A stretch of 64,000 nucleotides of DNA from Sphaerolaimus hirsutus (lineage: Eukaryota > Nematoda > Chromadorea > Monhysterida > Sphaerolaimidae), in assembly GCA_964036195.1 (NCBI GenBank), contig OZ038460.1:15069504-15133503 (forward strand). The letters are read 5' to 3'. The notes beneath the pieces are model-generated. The model was not told the origin of the DNA. It saw only the letters and a program-made list of their open reading frames with translations, and did no database searches. Within the stretch, counting starts at the first letter, position 1, and each line of letters starts with the position of its first letter. Shown piece by piece: positions 1 through 12,401 of the stretch. Made by a program: the position numbers and the translations under genes.

Positions 1-185
1 TGGGTATTGTGATGTTGGAGTGGTGTGATTGGCATTCAAAAATCTCTAGAATTTATATTTTTTCAAGAAAAAAAAAAAAAATCTTGATAGAGTAATGTAA
101 AATAACAAATGATAATTTAAGATGACTGAAAATACGGATAACTGAGTATACTGATAATTGAACAAATGATACCGTATTACCTCTA

Positions 186-632
186 AAGTGGGAATTAGAG
201 CTCAGCGTCAATTCGACGTGAAATGATGACGTGAAATGTCGTCGTGAAATTAATTACACGAGTGTGGATCATGCTACGGGTCTACAATTTTCTAAGGATA
301 ATATATGAATCAATACCTTAATCGTCTCCAATACTGAGTGTTATCAGCCACAACTAGAGCGAATTGAAAAATTCAATTTTTATCATTTCGCGTCATCATC
401 ATTTCACGTCACAGTGTCAGGGAACAACTTGACATTTCACGTCAGACTGCTGCTTGCAATGAATTTTTCAATTCGCTCTAGTTGTGGCTGATAACACTCA
501 GTATTGGACACGATTAAGGTATTGATAGAAAATTGTAGACCCGTAGCATGATCCACACTCGTGTAATTAATTTCACGACGTCATTTCACTTCATCATTTC
601 ACGTCGAATCGACGCTGAGCTCTAATTCCGGC
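186..632. repeat. Foldback of ACGTGAAATGATGACGTG arms, decayed copy
   Basis: AATTAGAGCTCAGCGTC at the left pairs with GACGCTGAGCTCTAATT at the right; one arm has lost short segments relative to 19059-19587. Confidence 0.75.
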
Positions 633-1150
633 CTAATATAAGGTATACCTTATATTAATTTTTGTCAGTTTTTTTCGGCGTTTTGGTATACCTTATATTA
701 GAGGGTACCTTATATTAGAGGTATACCTTATTTTGTTATTGAAAGATTTTTCAAACATATTACCAAAACTGAACAAAAGTGAAATTCATTTTATTTAACT
801 GGAATGTAACGAAATGGTGAACCAGTGTCAATACAGAATGACCAGATCGGTTTTTGGATATCAATTTGACTTTGACAATGAATTTTCTGTTTGAGTGAAG
901 AGTTTCTCTTTGACATATTTACGTCATTGACATATGCCCTTTTTTCATTTTCGTGGCACCGTTTTCGTTGTTTTCCGCCATGTTTGACAATGGTTTGAAC
1001 GATTTTACGAGTTTTGGCATGCAGCCAGCTGTGCTTTATATTAGAGGCATGCCTTGTATTGATTCTGTCACGTTCAAAAAAGTTAAAAGGTGTACCTTAT
1101 ATCAGAGGGAACCTTATATTAGAGGCATACCTTTTATTGGAGGTAATATG
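633..1150. repeat. ACCTTATATTAGAGG repeat cluster
   Basis: Repeated TATACCTTATATTAGAGGTATACC units in both orientations at 633-735 and 1030-1145. No coding potential. Confidence 0.5.
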
Positions 1151-1417
1151 GTAACTGAATATTCTGATGAAAAAACAACCCCCCCCCCCTCGAACAACTC
1201 CCCCTTGATTAACTCCCCTCTCAAAATATTCTGATGAAAAAATAACTCCCCTGGGGACTTATTCGAGGATTTATGGTAATTGAAAATTTTAAAATAGTTT
1301 TAAAGAGATGGATCAATGCCACTAAAAAATTGCATCCATTGACATTTAGAATTATTCCAGCAGTTTTCGACCCTTGTAGACCCTATTTTGTGGCTCAAAT
1401 AAACTCAGAAAGGTGTA

Positions 1418-1607
1418 AACTCCAGCAACATTACACCTTACAATGAAATCTACCATATCCCATCTGAAAAAAAAACAAAAAATAAATAATTTTACAATAT
1501 ATTAATCAAAGCAATTTGATAAATGTGATGAAAAAAATTTTATGTTCGTTTTTTATTCAGATGAGATATGGTAGATTTCGTTGTAAGGTGTAACGTCGCT
1601 GGAGTAT
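1418..1607. repeat. Foldback with ACCTTACAATGAAATCTACCAT arms
   Basis: Left arm at 1418-1470 pairs with 1556-1607. The arm sequence is related to the paired elements at 41070 and 48035. Nothing is recognised in 1608-2590. Confidence 0.6.
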
Positions 1608-2599
1608 ACTTCTATTACGACACCGTTCTATTGGAGACCCACCCTTCTATTAGATGAAATATGGTATTTAATTTAGATTTTTTTTCGTGTATTTTCCACC
1701 ACTATTTTCATAACGCTATGACACCAAAAGTCGCTTCTTAAAAGTGTAAAATAATCAAGCAATGCTGTAAAAACATGCAGCATGGATAAAAATCATGAAA
1801 AGGTTCACTTTACACAATCGCCATGATTTTGCTTTTATCTTTGATTTTGCTATTCCACATTAATAATTTATGCATGAATAATTGGTTTCATTAATGTTTC
1901 TGACATTACAAGCAATGATATGCTCAATGATAGAAAACGTCATTCGAATACGCTTTTATATAGGTTTTTCAAGGCAGAGGGGAGAAAATGCTAACGAAAT
2001 ATCCTAAATAACTTTTTCTCAATATGCAAAAACACGTGAACTAGTCAATTTGACCGTGAAAAAGTTTGGAAATAAATGATTTTGAGTGAAAATGCGGTCG
2101 AAATTTCTCCAAAAAACCATAGATTCTCTCAAGAATCACGATAAAAAAATTCTTTCAAACTTTCAGTTTAAAAACTCCATTCTAGACCGACCCTCCACCA
2201 AACGATTTCGCAACAAATTTTTCTTTTTTAGACAAATTGGCTAGCATCCAAACCGCACAAAATTAAATTCTGGCACAATTTTTCAGTTAAACGTATGCGC
2301 GTAGAAGAACTTGGGCCTCATCCCAGTCACCAGTTGCGTATTATATGAATGAGTGAAAGCTCAAAATCGCTAACATTTGCTCTACTTTGCCAATTTCCGC
2401 CCTCGTAATCGCTATTTTCGTTTATTTACATTGTTATATAGCAAGTTTTGGCCTATTTTATTCATATTTATGGCGGATTTCGACGTTATGGCCGGCTGCC
2501 AAGTTCTCATACGGGGACTCTTCCGCACGATTCCAAGTCATTAACAAAAGAAAAAGCCGCGAAGGATAAAGGCTGGAAGCTAATAATTCCGCTGGACAC

Positions 2600-4120
2600 T
2601 AGGGTGTCAAAAAAATTTTTTTACGGAAAACGGAAAACGGAAAACAGAAAGGTAAAAAAAAATTTCTGCCGGAAAACGGAAAACGGAAAGGTAAAAAATT
2701 TTCACTCAGCGGAAAACGGAAAACGGAAAGGTAAAAAAAAATTGTCGGCCGGAAAACGGAAAAATGAAATGCCGGAAAACGGAAAACAGAAAGCAAAATT
2801 TTCACGGAAACGGAAAAAAATAAAGTGAAATTAGCACGGTAATAGACAAATTTGCAGAAGGAAAACCTGCATGCAGGTTTGCCTGTTTGGCTTTGATTGT
2901 GGTAGCTGTACATTCTGCAACTATGGATCATGCCTGTAACTTCACTTGTAGTTCAAGCTTAACTGAACCAACAAAAAATCATCAAAAAGTAGCCATAGTG
3001 GCCATAGGAAAGGAAACACTACAACAATTTCACAGTCTAGAAGCAGTGGGAATCACTGATGACCCCTATGCAATTGATGGCAACATTCAGGGCAGGCAAT
3101 CTAGCATTAATTGCCAATATTGAAAAAGCATCTTTGCAAATAGGATTGCATGACCAAGCTAGAGACTACACACGATTTTTCTGGCTGAAAGATGCCTCAA
3201 AACCAGTAACTGAAAGTAACTTAATAGTACTTTGTTTTAAATGCGTACTGTTTGGACTTGTCTGCAGCCCAGCAATTTTGGGAGCAGTCATAAAATACCA
3301 TTTTAATGTGACAATAAACAACATGAATGAATATGAAGAAAATGAAGGGGAACGAAACCAGTTGGCGATGATAATAAACAACATTTACGTGGATAACTTC
3401 ATCATGAGTGTCACAAATGAAGTTGAAGCTTTAGAACTATATTACAAAGTCAAAGCTTTATTTAACCAATGTTCTATGAACATGAGGGAATGGCTGTCAA
3501 ACTCCAGATCAGTCATGAATGAAATAGCAGAAAATGGCAGGAGTCCAAAGGTGAATAAAATTGTTGCAGTAATGGGCATGAAATAAAATCACCGAATGGA
3601 CATGCTGGCAATATCAACACCAAAATTGCAAATTGACAGCATCACAACACCAACCAGACGAAACTTGAATAAATTATTGGTGTCAGCATATGACCCAATT
3701 GGGTTCACAGCACCTGTTTCACTGACCCTGAAATCCCAGTTGTCAATGCTGCTCCAAGAGACAAAAACAACACAATGGGATGAGCCAATTGAAGATAAAT
3801 ACAGATTGGAAAAACAATGGAAAAATGCCAGAAAACTGAAAATCTAGCCAGAAAATGGAAAAATGGCCTGGTAAAATGGAAACGGAAAGGTAAAAATTTT
3901 TCAGCCGGAAAACGGAAAAATGGGCCGGAAAAACGGAAACGGAAAGGTAAAAAATTTTCAGCTGCCGGAAAACGGAAAACGGAAGGGTAAAAATTTTATG
4001 GCTGCCGGAAAACGGAAAGGTAAAAATTTTTCGGCTGCCGGAAAACGGAAAACGGAAAGGTAACAAATTTTCCTGCGGAAAGGCGGAAACGGAAAACGGA
4101 AACGGAAATTTGACACCCTA
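2600..4120. mobile_element. hAT-type element with GGAAAAC arrays and captured Pao fragment
   Basis: Terminal inverted repeats TAGGGTGTCAA / TTGACACCCTA are flanked by the 8-bp direct repeat CTGGACAC (2592-2599 and 4121-4128). Both subterminal zones are arrays of GGAAAACGGAAAGGTAAAA units in inverted orientation; the interior holds the BEL/Pao fragment. No transposase is present. Confidence 0.85.
2887..3847 (+). pseudogene. BEL/Pao retrotransposon pol fragment, broken
   Basis: Two overlapping-frame coding pieces (3059-3586 and 3596-3847, about 260 residues together) resemble the reverse transcriptase region of BEL/Pao elements. Visible: a hydrophobic run with LFGLVCSPAILGAVIKYH, the RT active-site-like IYVDNF, then a downstream SAYDPIGFTAPV motif typical of the Pao pol polyprotein. 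Gag, protease, RNase H, integrase and LTRs are absent and there is a frame break near 3586. The fragment lies inside a hAT-type element (2600-4120), so it appears captured rather than independently inserted. Confidence 0.8.
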
Positions 4121-4661
4121 CTGGACACTGGAAACTGTATCCAAATGTGGCTGCAAAATCAGGCGAACGTAATTTTGTCGCGAAAAATGCAAAAATTTCG
4201 GAATGTTTGAGCAATTTTCATCCCTGGGATTTGGATGCAGCGAATTTGGGTCGCGACGCTTTCGTTTGCGCGGATGAATCACGCAAATTGGCATAGTGCC
4301 AACAGGTGAGACGTTTTTTCTGATGTGATTAACTATTTTTTAAAAGCTGTTCGATTCATTTTTATTGTATCTTGTATTGTGGGGCAACTTAGCTAAAATG
4401 CTGGAAAAGAGTGTTAAGCAAAGTCGTCAGATGTGAGATTGTTTCGACTGTGCAAATCGAAAATTTCCTTCCTGTAGACAATGTTAACGAGACCCGAATA
4501 CATTGTCGAATACTAAAATTTTCTATTTCACCGCCGAGATTCCATTCGTTTCGCAGTTGATTTTATCGAGTCCGATCTTTTTGCGGAAAAAATCCGGTTT
4601 TCCGGCTCAGTGCCAACGTTTCGTAATGCGTTTGAAACGGGGCTGTTTTTTTGACTGTGAC

Positions 4662-5923
4662 TAGGGTTGGGACGATATATCGAATATCGGATATCGACTA
4701 TTTTTTCATATCGAATATCGATATCGAAAATTTTGAAAAAATATCGAATATCGATATCGAATATCGACCATTTTTTCGATATTTTTCGATATTCAGAAGT
4801 GAGATGGTAGGTTTCAGTGTGGACTGCAAAGTACAACATGTAGCACACAGAGAGCATTTCCATTCACTAGCAAAACTGGCAAAGTGGTATCTTGGTGCAC
4901 CAGCCTCAAGTGTTTGTTTTTGAATGCTTTTTAAGCTGTGCTGGGAATATTTATGACCACAAAACATCAAATTTGAATAAAATATTTAAATATGCTGATA
5001 TGCTGCTGTTTTGCGAAATGCCCTTGGGCCAGGGGTATCTTGAATTTTGACCCTCCGAGTGGTTGGATAGATAGCAAATCGCTCCTCCAGAGGGATAGAT
5101 AGCTGAAAAATTTTCTGGGGGGGGTTGAGGTTTGGGGGGGGTTTCAGTTCGATATATAGGCTTTTTCGGGGAATAGAAGGAAGAAAAGGGAGAAAAATCG
5201 CTAAAAGTAGGTGTAAATTAGCTCAAAATGGGTATACAAGAGCATATAGTACTTAAAATAGCTGAAAATAGGCAGTTAGACGCATGGACTAGTGATTTTG
5301 GAGGTGAAAATCTATATATAGGTATGAAAAATAGCGATTTTGAGTGAAAATTGGGGTATAGTTTCTGAAAAATTGCTCCAGATAGGTAGATAGCTGGGCG
5401 ATTTGGGGGGGGGGGGGGTTAGGGGGTAGTAGCCCAAAATTTTGCCTCCGGGATAGATAGATAGCTGAGCGGCCTCCGGGATAGAGCTGGGCGGTTTGGG
5501 GGGGGGGGGGTAACCCCCCCACCCCCCCCCATTCGAGACCCCTGCCTTGGGCAATTGGGTTACATTACAAGTATGAATTCCAATGTCTGCTAATTATTAT
5601 TTGGTTGATACAGTTTGATTCTTCATGTTTTTATAACATTTTGAGTGCTTGTTATATCACTTTAAACTTTGTTTTGATCACTTGTCCTATTTCCTATGTC
5701 AGTAAACAGATGATCAACCATGTTTGTGACCAAATCGAAATACAATATGACATTTGAAGTATGCCCTGCTATATCAGGAGGAAAATATCGAAAAATCGGT
5801 ATCGAATATCGAGCATAATTTCATATCGAATATCGAGGTTTCATATCGTATCAATATCGAATATCGAGTTTCAGAAAAAAATATCGAATATCGATATCGA
5901 AAAGTCATATCGTCCCAACCCTA
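4662..5923. mobile_element. hAT-type element with ATATCG arrays
   Basis: Ends TAGGGTTGGGACGATA and its inverse; 8-bp target duplication ACTGTGAC at 4654-4661 and 5924-5931. The subterminal zones are ATATCGA/ATATTCG arrays. It contains a second hAT-type element at 5030-5544. Confidence 0.85.
5030..5544. mobile_element. hAT-type element with GATAGATAGC and poly-G tracts, nested
   Basis: Ends CAGGGGT... / ...GACCCCTG flanked by CCTTGGGC at 5022-5029 and 5545-5552. The interior alternates GATAGATAGCT motifs with long G runs. It sits inside element 4662-5923, so it is younger than that element. Confidence 0.82.
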
Positions 5924-7266
5924 ACTGTGACTGCCATTCTCATTTTCACAGGAGCGGCACTGAGGAGACGCCAGCACGTTTCAAAAACAAGGAATTCAGG
6001 AACAGTGAGTTTTTGTGTGTGAAACAACTTTGAATTTTTTTTAAACCTTGAAAATTTCTCAGTTGAAACTAGGGGCGGCTAGCATCTTTTTCAATAATCT
6101 TTTTAAAGACAACCATCGTCAACGCCGTCTTTGTTCAAAGAAGACACCAAACAAAAATTTCCGAACTTATATACTAGTTAAAACGACCGTCTTTTTTAAG
6201 AAGATGTCATTTTTTAGACAAGAGTCAACAAATAGATATTCTAAATACAAATCCTAGTCAGAACTCCTGAATTGTTTTGTGTTTTTTTTCAAATTTCAAG
6301 AATTGCATGCAAGTTGTTAGCTCGTTGTCTGTTCGAGTTCGTGGTTGTTAGCTTTGTTTCAAATAACTGCCATCCAGTTGAATTTCAGCTAAATTTGTTT
6401 TGTAGAGATATGTTTTATCCGACAAACTAATCCTAGTTGTAAAACATTATTTAGATTTAGATTAAAATACTGAATAAAATTACCAAAATTCCATCAAATC
6501 AGTGAAAACAACCACCAATTTCAATTTGTGTTTCAATTGTGTTCTCGCATGCCAAAAATTCCAAAACACCTAGTCAACGAGTAATTTTTTTGTTTGGATA
6601 ATGACTTTTTTTAAGAATGTGTCTTAAAAAATTTTATTCAATACGAATGCCTTACAAACTCCATCAAACTTTCCACGATTTGTTTAAAAAGTCAAAGTGC
6701 ATACCTATATAACTCAAAATTGCGGTATGCCCTGATGTATTTACTGATCTTAACGGAGACGCCCCACTCGCTAGTAAATATATAAAGTGTGCGTCTTGTC
6801 CCAAAAAATCGCTTGTCAACTGTGCAGGGCCGTGTGGCGTGTGCAGCGGCGACTTGCGCAGTGGGCTGCAGCTGATTGGTGCGGCACACTCCCCGCCCAC
6901 AGACTCCGCCCACTGCGCGACGGCCGGCAGGCGCTTTGGCCCCGCCCAGCCGTGCGCCAGCGGCAACGCAGCACATGACTTTTTAGGTTGTGTTTTTTCT
7001 GTGTATCAGTACCATTTTCCTGAATTTCACCTGTGAAGGATTGTGACGGCACTTCAAGGGTATTTACATTTGGACCCCTGTGGGGGTTCATATGGATAGT
7101 AAATTGCTCCTCCAGTTTGGAGGTGGGGGGGGGGGGGTGGTTCGCGGAGGTTCAATATAAATATCGGCTTTTCCAGGGTATAGAAGGAAGAAAAGAGAAA
7201 AAAATTGCTGAAAGTAAGTGAAAAATAGCTATACTTTACACCCTGCACGCGTGATTCCAGGTATAT
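5924..7266. other. Gene-free stretch with a GC-rich patch
   Basis: No gene is supported. 6826-6985 is strikingly GC-rich with repeated CCCCGCCCAC-like boxes but no consistent frame or splice context; 7100-7220 is a partial poly-G repeat. Confidence 0.4.
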
Positions 7267-8342
7267 ATCCCCCATGGACTTCTTACCCCGGGGGATGATA
7301 TAGTCCTCAAGGACTATATCGCCCGACAGTCCTTGAGTTATGAGGACTATATCGACCCATTATAAATATATATATATATATGTAATGTATTACCTATTGT
7401 GTGTGTTACATTGACCCGCTGCCTGCGACCCGCTTGCATCAGATCAATAATATTTATTGACACGTGGCACGCCACAATTATGCACGTGTCTGTTAGGCCT
7501 ATTGGCATCGATTGCATGGGTAAATTAAGAACAATGCATTCAACTTAAAAACTCAATTTCTCGGCCATTTCTCAGCCGATTTTCACCAATGAACACTTAA
7601 AATGATCAGAATCAGATGGAGATTGCATTTTTATGTTCAGATTTTTAAGAATTTGGTAAACTCATGGTAATCATGACAGACAAATCGCCAATATACTACA
7701 GACAAAACGCCTATGCAACACAGACAAAACCCCAATGGATCACAGACAAAACGTCAATGCAACACAGACAAAACGCGAATGCAACACAGACAAAACACCA
7801 GTGGATCACAGACAAAATGCTTTGGCACTTGTGTTGCATTGTGTTTTGTCTGTGTTGCATTGGTGTTTTGTCTGTAGTATATTGGTGATTTGTCTGTCAT
7901 GATTACCATGAGTTTACCAAATTCTTAATGATCTGAACATAAAAATGCAATCTCCATGTTATTCTGATCATTTTAAGTGTTCATTGGTGAAAATCGGCTG
8001 AGAAATAGCCGAGAAATTGAGTTTTTAAGTTGAATGCATTGTTCTTAATTTACCCATGCAATCGATGCCAATAGGCCTAACAGACACGTGTATAATTGTG
8101 GCGTGCCACGTGTCAATAAATATTATTGATCTGATGCAAGCAGTGTTCTTGCATCACAATAAATAAAAGGAAATATCAAACACATTCCCATGGCCCAACA
8201 GATGCCCCAATAGTGTAATTAGATATTTTGTATGGAGGACTACATCATCCCACGTTATAAAAGTCAGGCTGAAGTAGTCCTCCGGATGGAGTAGTCCTCG
8301 AGGGCTATATCAACCCAGGGGGTAAGAAGTCCATGGGGGGAT
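7267..8342. repeat. Giant foldback with ACAGACAAAACGCC minisatellite centre
   Basis: CCCATGGACTTCTTACCCC at the left pairs with GGGGTAAGAAGTCCATGGG at the right. The arms (about 450 nt) stay paired through ATTTATTGACACGTGGC and GATTTTCACCAATGAACAC. The centre (7676-7890) is an array of ACAGACAAAACGCCAATGCA units, itself palindromic. Confidence 0.8.
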
Positions 8343-8718
8343 AGGGTACATAAGCCGTTTCTACCTGCCGTTCCATTGAAGGTGCCATTCTATTGGAGGT
8401 ATGCCGTTCTATTAGAAGAAATACAGTAATAAATTATGAAATTATCCCTAGGTTTTATTCATTAAATTACGGTAAGATTCTGCACTAATTAACTTTGCAT
8501 TCCGCCCAGTATACCAACAAAGATAAAAATGCCTATAACCATCAATAATGCCTTCACATTGTTGTCAATCTGAAATTATCTCATTCAACCAGTATTTTTC
8601 CATGCTCTGAATTACTTTTATTTGATCATTCATTTGGTTTTTGTAAAATGTGAGACCCATCCACTGGCAGACACACATGCCAATAAAAAGTGAAATTCAC
8701 ATGTAAAGAAATTAAAAC

Positions 8719-9149
8719 TACCGTATTACCTTGAATTATCCCCCCTTGAATTAACCCCCCCCCCCCCCTCGAATAAACCCCCCCTCAAAATGGGCTGGGG
8801 AAATAATAACCCCCCCCCTCGAAATACCCCCCCTCCGGAATGATGCACATCATGTATGCAATGTACATGATGTATTTATTACTACTTATTTGCATCGCAG
8901 CTACTCTTATACGCTCATTTGTGTACAGATGTACATCTATAGCCCCAATATAACCTATATTCTCACATTTATTACCGTTTTTGTGTAAGAAATAGCGTAT
9001 TCTTTACTACGAATTCCACGAAATTTTCTGCGAAATAATTAAAAAAAAAAAAACCTCGAATAACCCCCCCCCCCCTCGAATTAACCCCCCCTCAAATTTT
9101 GCTGGCGAAATAATAAACCCCCATGGGGGTATTTTGAGGTAATACGGTA
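8719..9149. repeat. TA-flanked CCGTATT foldback
   Basis: TACCGTATTACC ... GGTAATACGGTA with C-rich and G-rich inner arms. A second member is at 9179-9440. Nothing else is recognised in 8343-10159. Confidence 0.65.
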
Positions 9150-10159
9150 CTCTAAATGTATCATATAGTCGTATTACCTACCGTATTTCCTCGAAATACC
9201 CCCAGAGGGTTTATTTTTTCAGAGTGAGAATTTTCAGAGCGGTATTTCGAGGGGGTTATTCGAGGGGGGTTTATTATTTATCCACTATTTTTCTGAACTC
9301 CCAGTACTAATGACGTATGCAGACAACTTCAATAATTTTCACTAGAAAAATTCATTAAAAACCACTATGTATAAGAGTCTACAGTCTTATACATATAAGT
9401 ATGCACATTTTGAGGGGGGTATTTCAAGGAAATACGGCATATACAATCGTAGGCATACTGCAAAGGAGGGAACCCCCTAAAGATGGTCTGTGTTTTTAGC
9501 CATCCTTTGTAAATGTATACTTGCGTCGTAATACGCGTATACGAGGGAAACGAGATTAATGAAATCTTCCCGATAGACCTAGAAATTAAAAAACTATCGA
9601 TATATTTTACATTAATAATGTTGGAAGAGTTCATGTTTCCTAAACAAGAATGATTTTGCTCGTTTCGCAATGTTTAGGTTTTTGTTTACACAACTCTATC
9701 CGTATACCTTTCTTTATCTGCTTGTGGGTTTAGGATACATACGTGTTATTTTGGCACTGTGCCGCGTATATCTAACATTACGGTTCGATTTGAAACTTTG
9801 TCTTTGAGTTGAGAATGCAAAAATGGCTTGTTCTCACATCACATGGTCGCAGAAAGTAATATCGACCATGAACTGAGCGAAAATCATCTGTCTAAACTTC
9901 AACGTGAGACATAAGTATTAGGAATTAAGTCCAACAACATTGGGGAGTGTCATGTCCGCCCTGTATACGCGACTCCACCTTTTTATTTTAAAAATGTTTT
10001 TCTTTTTGTGAAAGTGCATATTTTACATAAAATTTTGAAAATATATACATTTATCTCCCACCAATATATATTTATAAAAGTTATATCTTTGAGAAATGTC
10101 AGAACAACCCAAGTCACCGTTTTGATCAATGTTATTACTTAGTCTTTATTGGAGTCCTC

Positions 10160-10275
10160 GGGCCACTCCCAGACCCTGTAAAATGTCAAATGACATGCAA
10201 AGTGTCAAAAGTCATAGAAAAATTCCCCTTCAAAATGGCAACTAGATTGCAATTTTGAAGGGGAACTTTCCATTA
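10160..10275. repeat. Truncated introner-family copy
   Basis: GGGCCACTCCCAGACCCTG followed by TGTAAAATGTCAAATG and a hairpin of AATTCCCCTTCAAAAT; the second terminus is lost. Another half copy is at 31356-31437, and a degenerate one at 47567-47740. Confidence 0.55.
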
Positions 10276-10588
10276 AGCCGGAATTACAGCTCAGCATTGT
10301 TTGACGTGAAATGATGACATCGTAAAATTGATTACATCAAAATAGACATAGGTACAGCATTGAAATTTCAGAATTAGATAGTTCTAGTAATTGTGTGTAA
10401 TGACCCAAAAAATTATACCAAATAATCATTATTTAAGTAAATAGTTATTAATTTAATGTCAAAATTTTTTGGTGACGTAAAATGTTTGACATGAAATATT
10501 GATGTAGAATGTGTAAATTTTGATGAATTAATAACTTATTAAATAATAATTTTTTTCTTAATTTTTTAGGTCATTACACACAATTACT

Positions 10589-11720
10589 AAACACCTTCCC
10601 GGTCACGTCCGGCACCCATTTTTTGATTTTACTTCTCACATCCTATCCCCAGTTCTAGGGCACCCCAGAGGCTGAAACTTGGGGGAGATATTGGCGCAAC
10701 CTCCCTCTACTTCGCATGAATTGGGGGGATCGCTGCGACCCCTCTCAGGGTGGGTCGCCCTAAGTGCAAAAATTTTTTTTGGCTTTTTTGGTGTCCCACA
10801 GCAGGTCCGGCACCCGCTGATTTCTGAGCTGTGAGAGGAGTATAAATCTAAAATTTTGGGGATGTGTTACCAACACCACTCCCCTACTGTACACTATTCA
10901 AAAATGTGAGATTTATGCAAAAAAATTCTCAAAAATTCGCTTATTCTCTAAAAAAAAACCACTCCCCAATAGATGGATGACAAAAAATTAACTTTTTGGA
11001 ACTTTTTTATTAGACACTTGAAGAGATGGTTTACAATACTTTAAAGGGAAGGGTTTGATGTTTAAAGTTACGTAAAGAACCATACCTCTAAAATGCCTGC
11101 ATTGCAAAATTTACTTGGGGGGAATTTCAAAGTGTAAATTTAGTAAATTTTTGTTCCTGCAATGATGTCATTATGATGTCATAAAATTAGCCCTTAGTAA
11201 ATTTTGTAATGCAGGCATTTTAGAGGTATGGTTCTTTACAAAACTTTAAACATCAAACCGTTCCCTTTAAAGTATCGTAAACCATCTCTTCAAGTGTCTA
11301 ATAAAAAAGTTCCAAAAAGTGATTTTTTTGTCATCCATCTATTGGGGAGTGGTGTTTTTTAAGAGAATAAGCGAATTTTTGAGAAATTTTTCACATTTAT
11401 TTCACATAATTGAATAGTGTATAGTAGGGGAGTGGTGTAGGTAACACATCTCCAAAATTTTAGATTTATCCCCTCCCACAGCTCAGAAATCAGCGGGTGC
11501 CGGACCTGCTGTGGGACACCAAAAAAGCCGAAAAAATGTTTGCACTTAGGGCGACCCACGCTGAGAGGGGTCGCCGCGACCCCCCAAATTCGTGCGAAGT
11601 AGAGGGGGGTTGCGCCAATATCTCCCCCAAGTTTCAGCCTCTGGGGTGCCCTAGAACTGGGGATAGGATGTGAGAAGTAAAATCAAAAAATGGGTGCCGG
11701 ACGTGACCGGGAAGGTGTTT
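10589..11720. repeat. 1.1-kb near-perfect palindrome
   Basis: AAACACCTTCCCGGTCACGT pairs with ACGTGACCGGGAAGGTGTTT; arms of about 540 nt with a short centre near 11140. A TA abuts each end. It is inserted into an older foldback whose arm starts near 10272. Confidence 0.8.
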
Positions 11721-11779
11721 ATAAGCACATCAGATCAATCATAAATATGACCAAATGAAAATAATAACTTAATTGAGGG

Positions 11780-11910
11780 ACACAATACAAGTTCGATATA
11801 TCGAAAAAATGGTCGGTATTCAATATTTTTTCAAAATTTTCGATATCGATATTCGATATTAAAAATGGTCGATATCCGATATTCGATACGATATATCGTT
11901 TGAACCCTAT
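11780..11910. repeat. Partial ATATCG element
   Basis: GATATATCG and ATTCGATAT motifs ending in GTTTGAACCCTA; a relic of the 4662-5923 type with a different end. Confidence 0.5.
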
Positions 11911-11989
11911 ATGTACCGTTTGTACTCGAATAAGACACCAGGATAGTTATTATTTGGACAGAAGTTTAGGAGGGGGTTATTTTTATCTA

Positions 11990-12315
11990 AGTGGTGGCAG
12001 TCGCAAAAGTCCTGTAAGGTGTCAAATGTTAAATCAAATGCAATGTCAATTGTCATGCAAAGTGTCAAATGTAACGTCAAATGCAAAGTAAAATGTCAAT
12101 TGTCATGTAAAGTGTCAAATCTAAAGTCAAATGTAAAGTATAGTATCAATTGTGTATCCAAATCTTCTGTCGACGAATAAGATTTGGATACACATGCGAC
12201 ACTTTACATAGGACTTTACATTTGACATTTTTCATGACAATTGACACTTCGACTTTGCATTTGACTTTAAATTTGACACCTCACTTTGCAGGACTTGGGA
12301 CTGGCTGGCACCAAG
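11990..12315. repeat. Foldback of TGTCAAATG units, introner-related
   Basis: GGTGGCAGTCGCAAAAGTCC ... GGACTTGGGACTGGCTGGCACC with arms of TGTCATGCAAAGTGTCAAAT units and a GTGTATCCAAATCTT hairpin centre. It lies just 3' of the last PEDS1 exon found. Confidence 0.6.
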
Positions 12316-12401
12316 CCAACGCGGGCAGTTATTCAAGAATGTACCGTAGTTATCCAATCAATTTCAAGACTACTGCCATCGGCACCCTCAAGGGCACTCA
12401 C

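Noticed and set aside
2448-2931. Open frames on both strands rich in KRKTENG or FRFPFS
   Set aside because: Translations of GGAAAAC arrays; similar frames recur at 3743-4214 and 30126-30684.
4651-6033. ATATCG arrays as a centromeric satellite or CRISPR-like array
   Set aside because: The arrays are bounded by hAT-type tips and 8-bp duplications and have no regular repeat-spacer pattern.
6664-7036. GC-rich patch with open frames on both strands
   Set aside because: All frames give Arg/Ala/Gly-rich low-complexity products and there are no matching splice sites or homology; possibly a GC-rich repeat.
7664-7890. Regular repeats suggesting a CRISPR array
   Set aside because: Units are contiguous with no unique spacers, palindromic about the centre, and in an animal genome.
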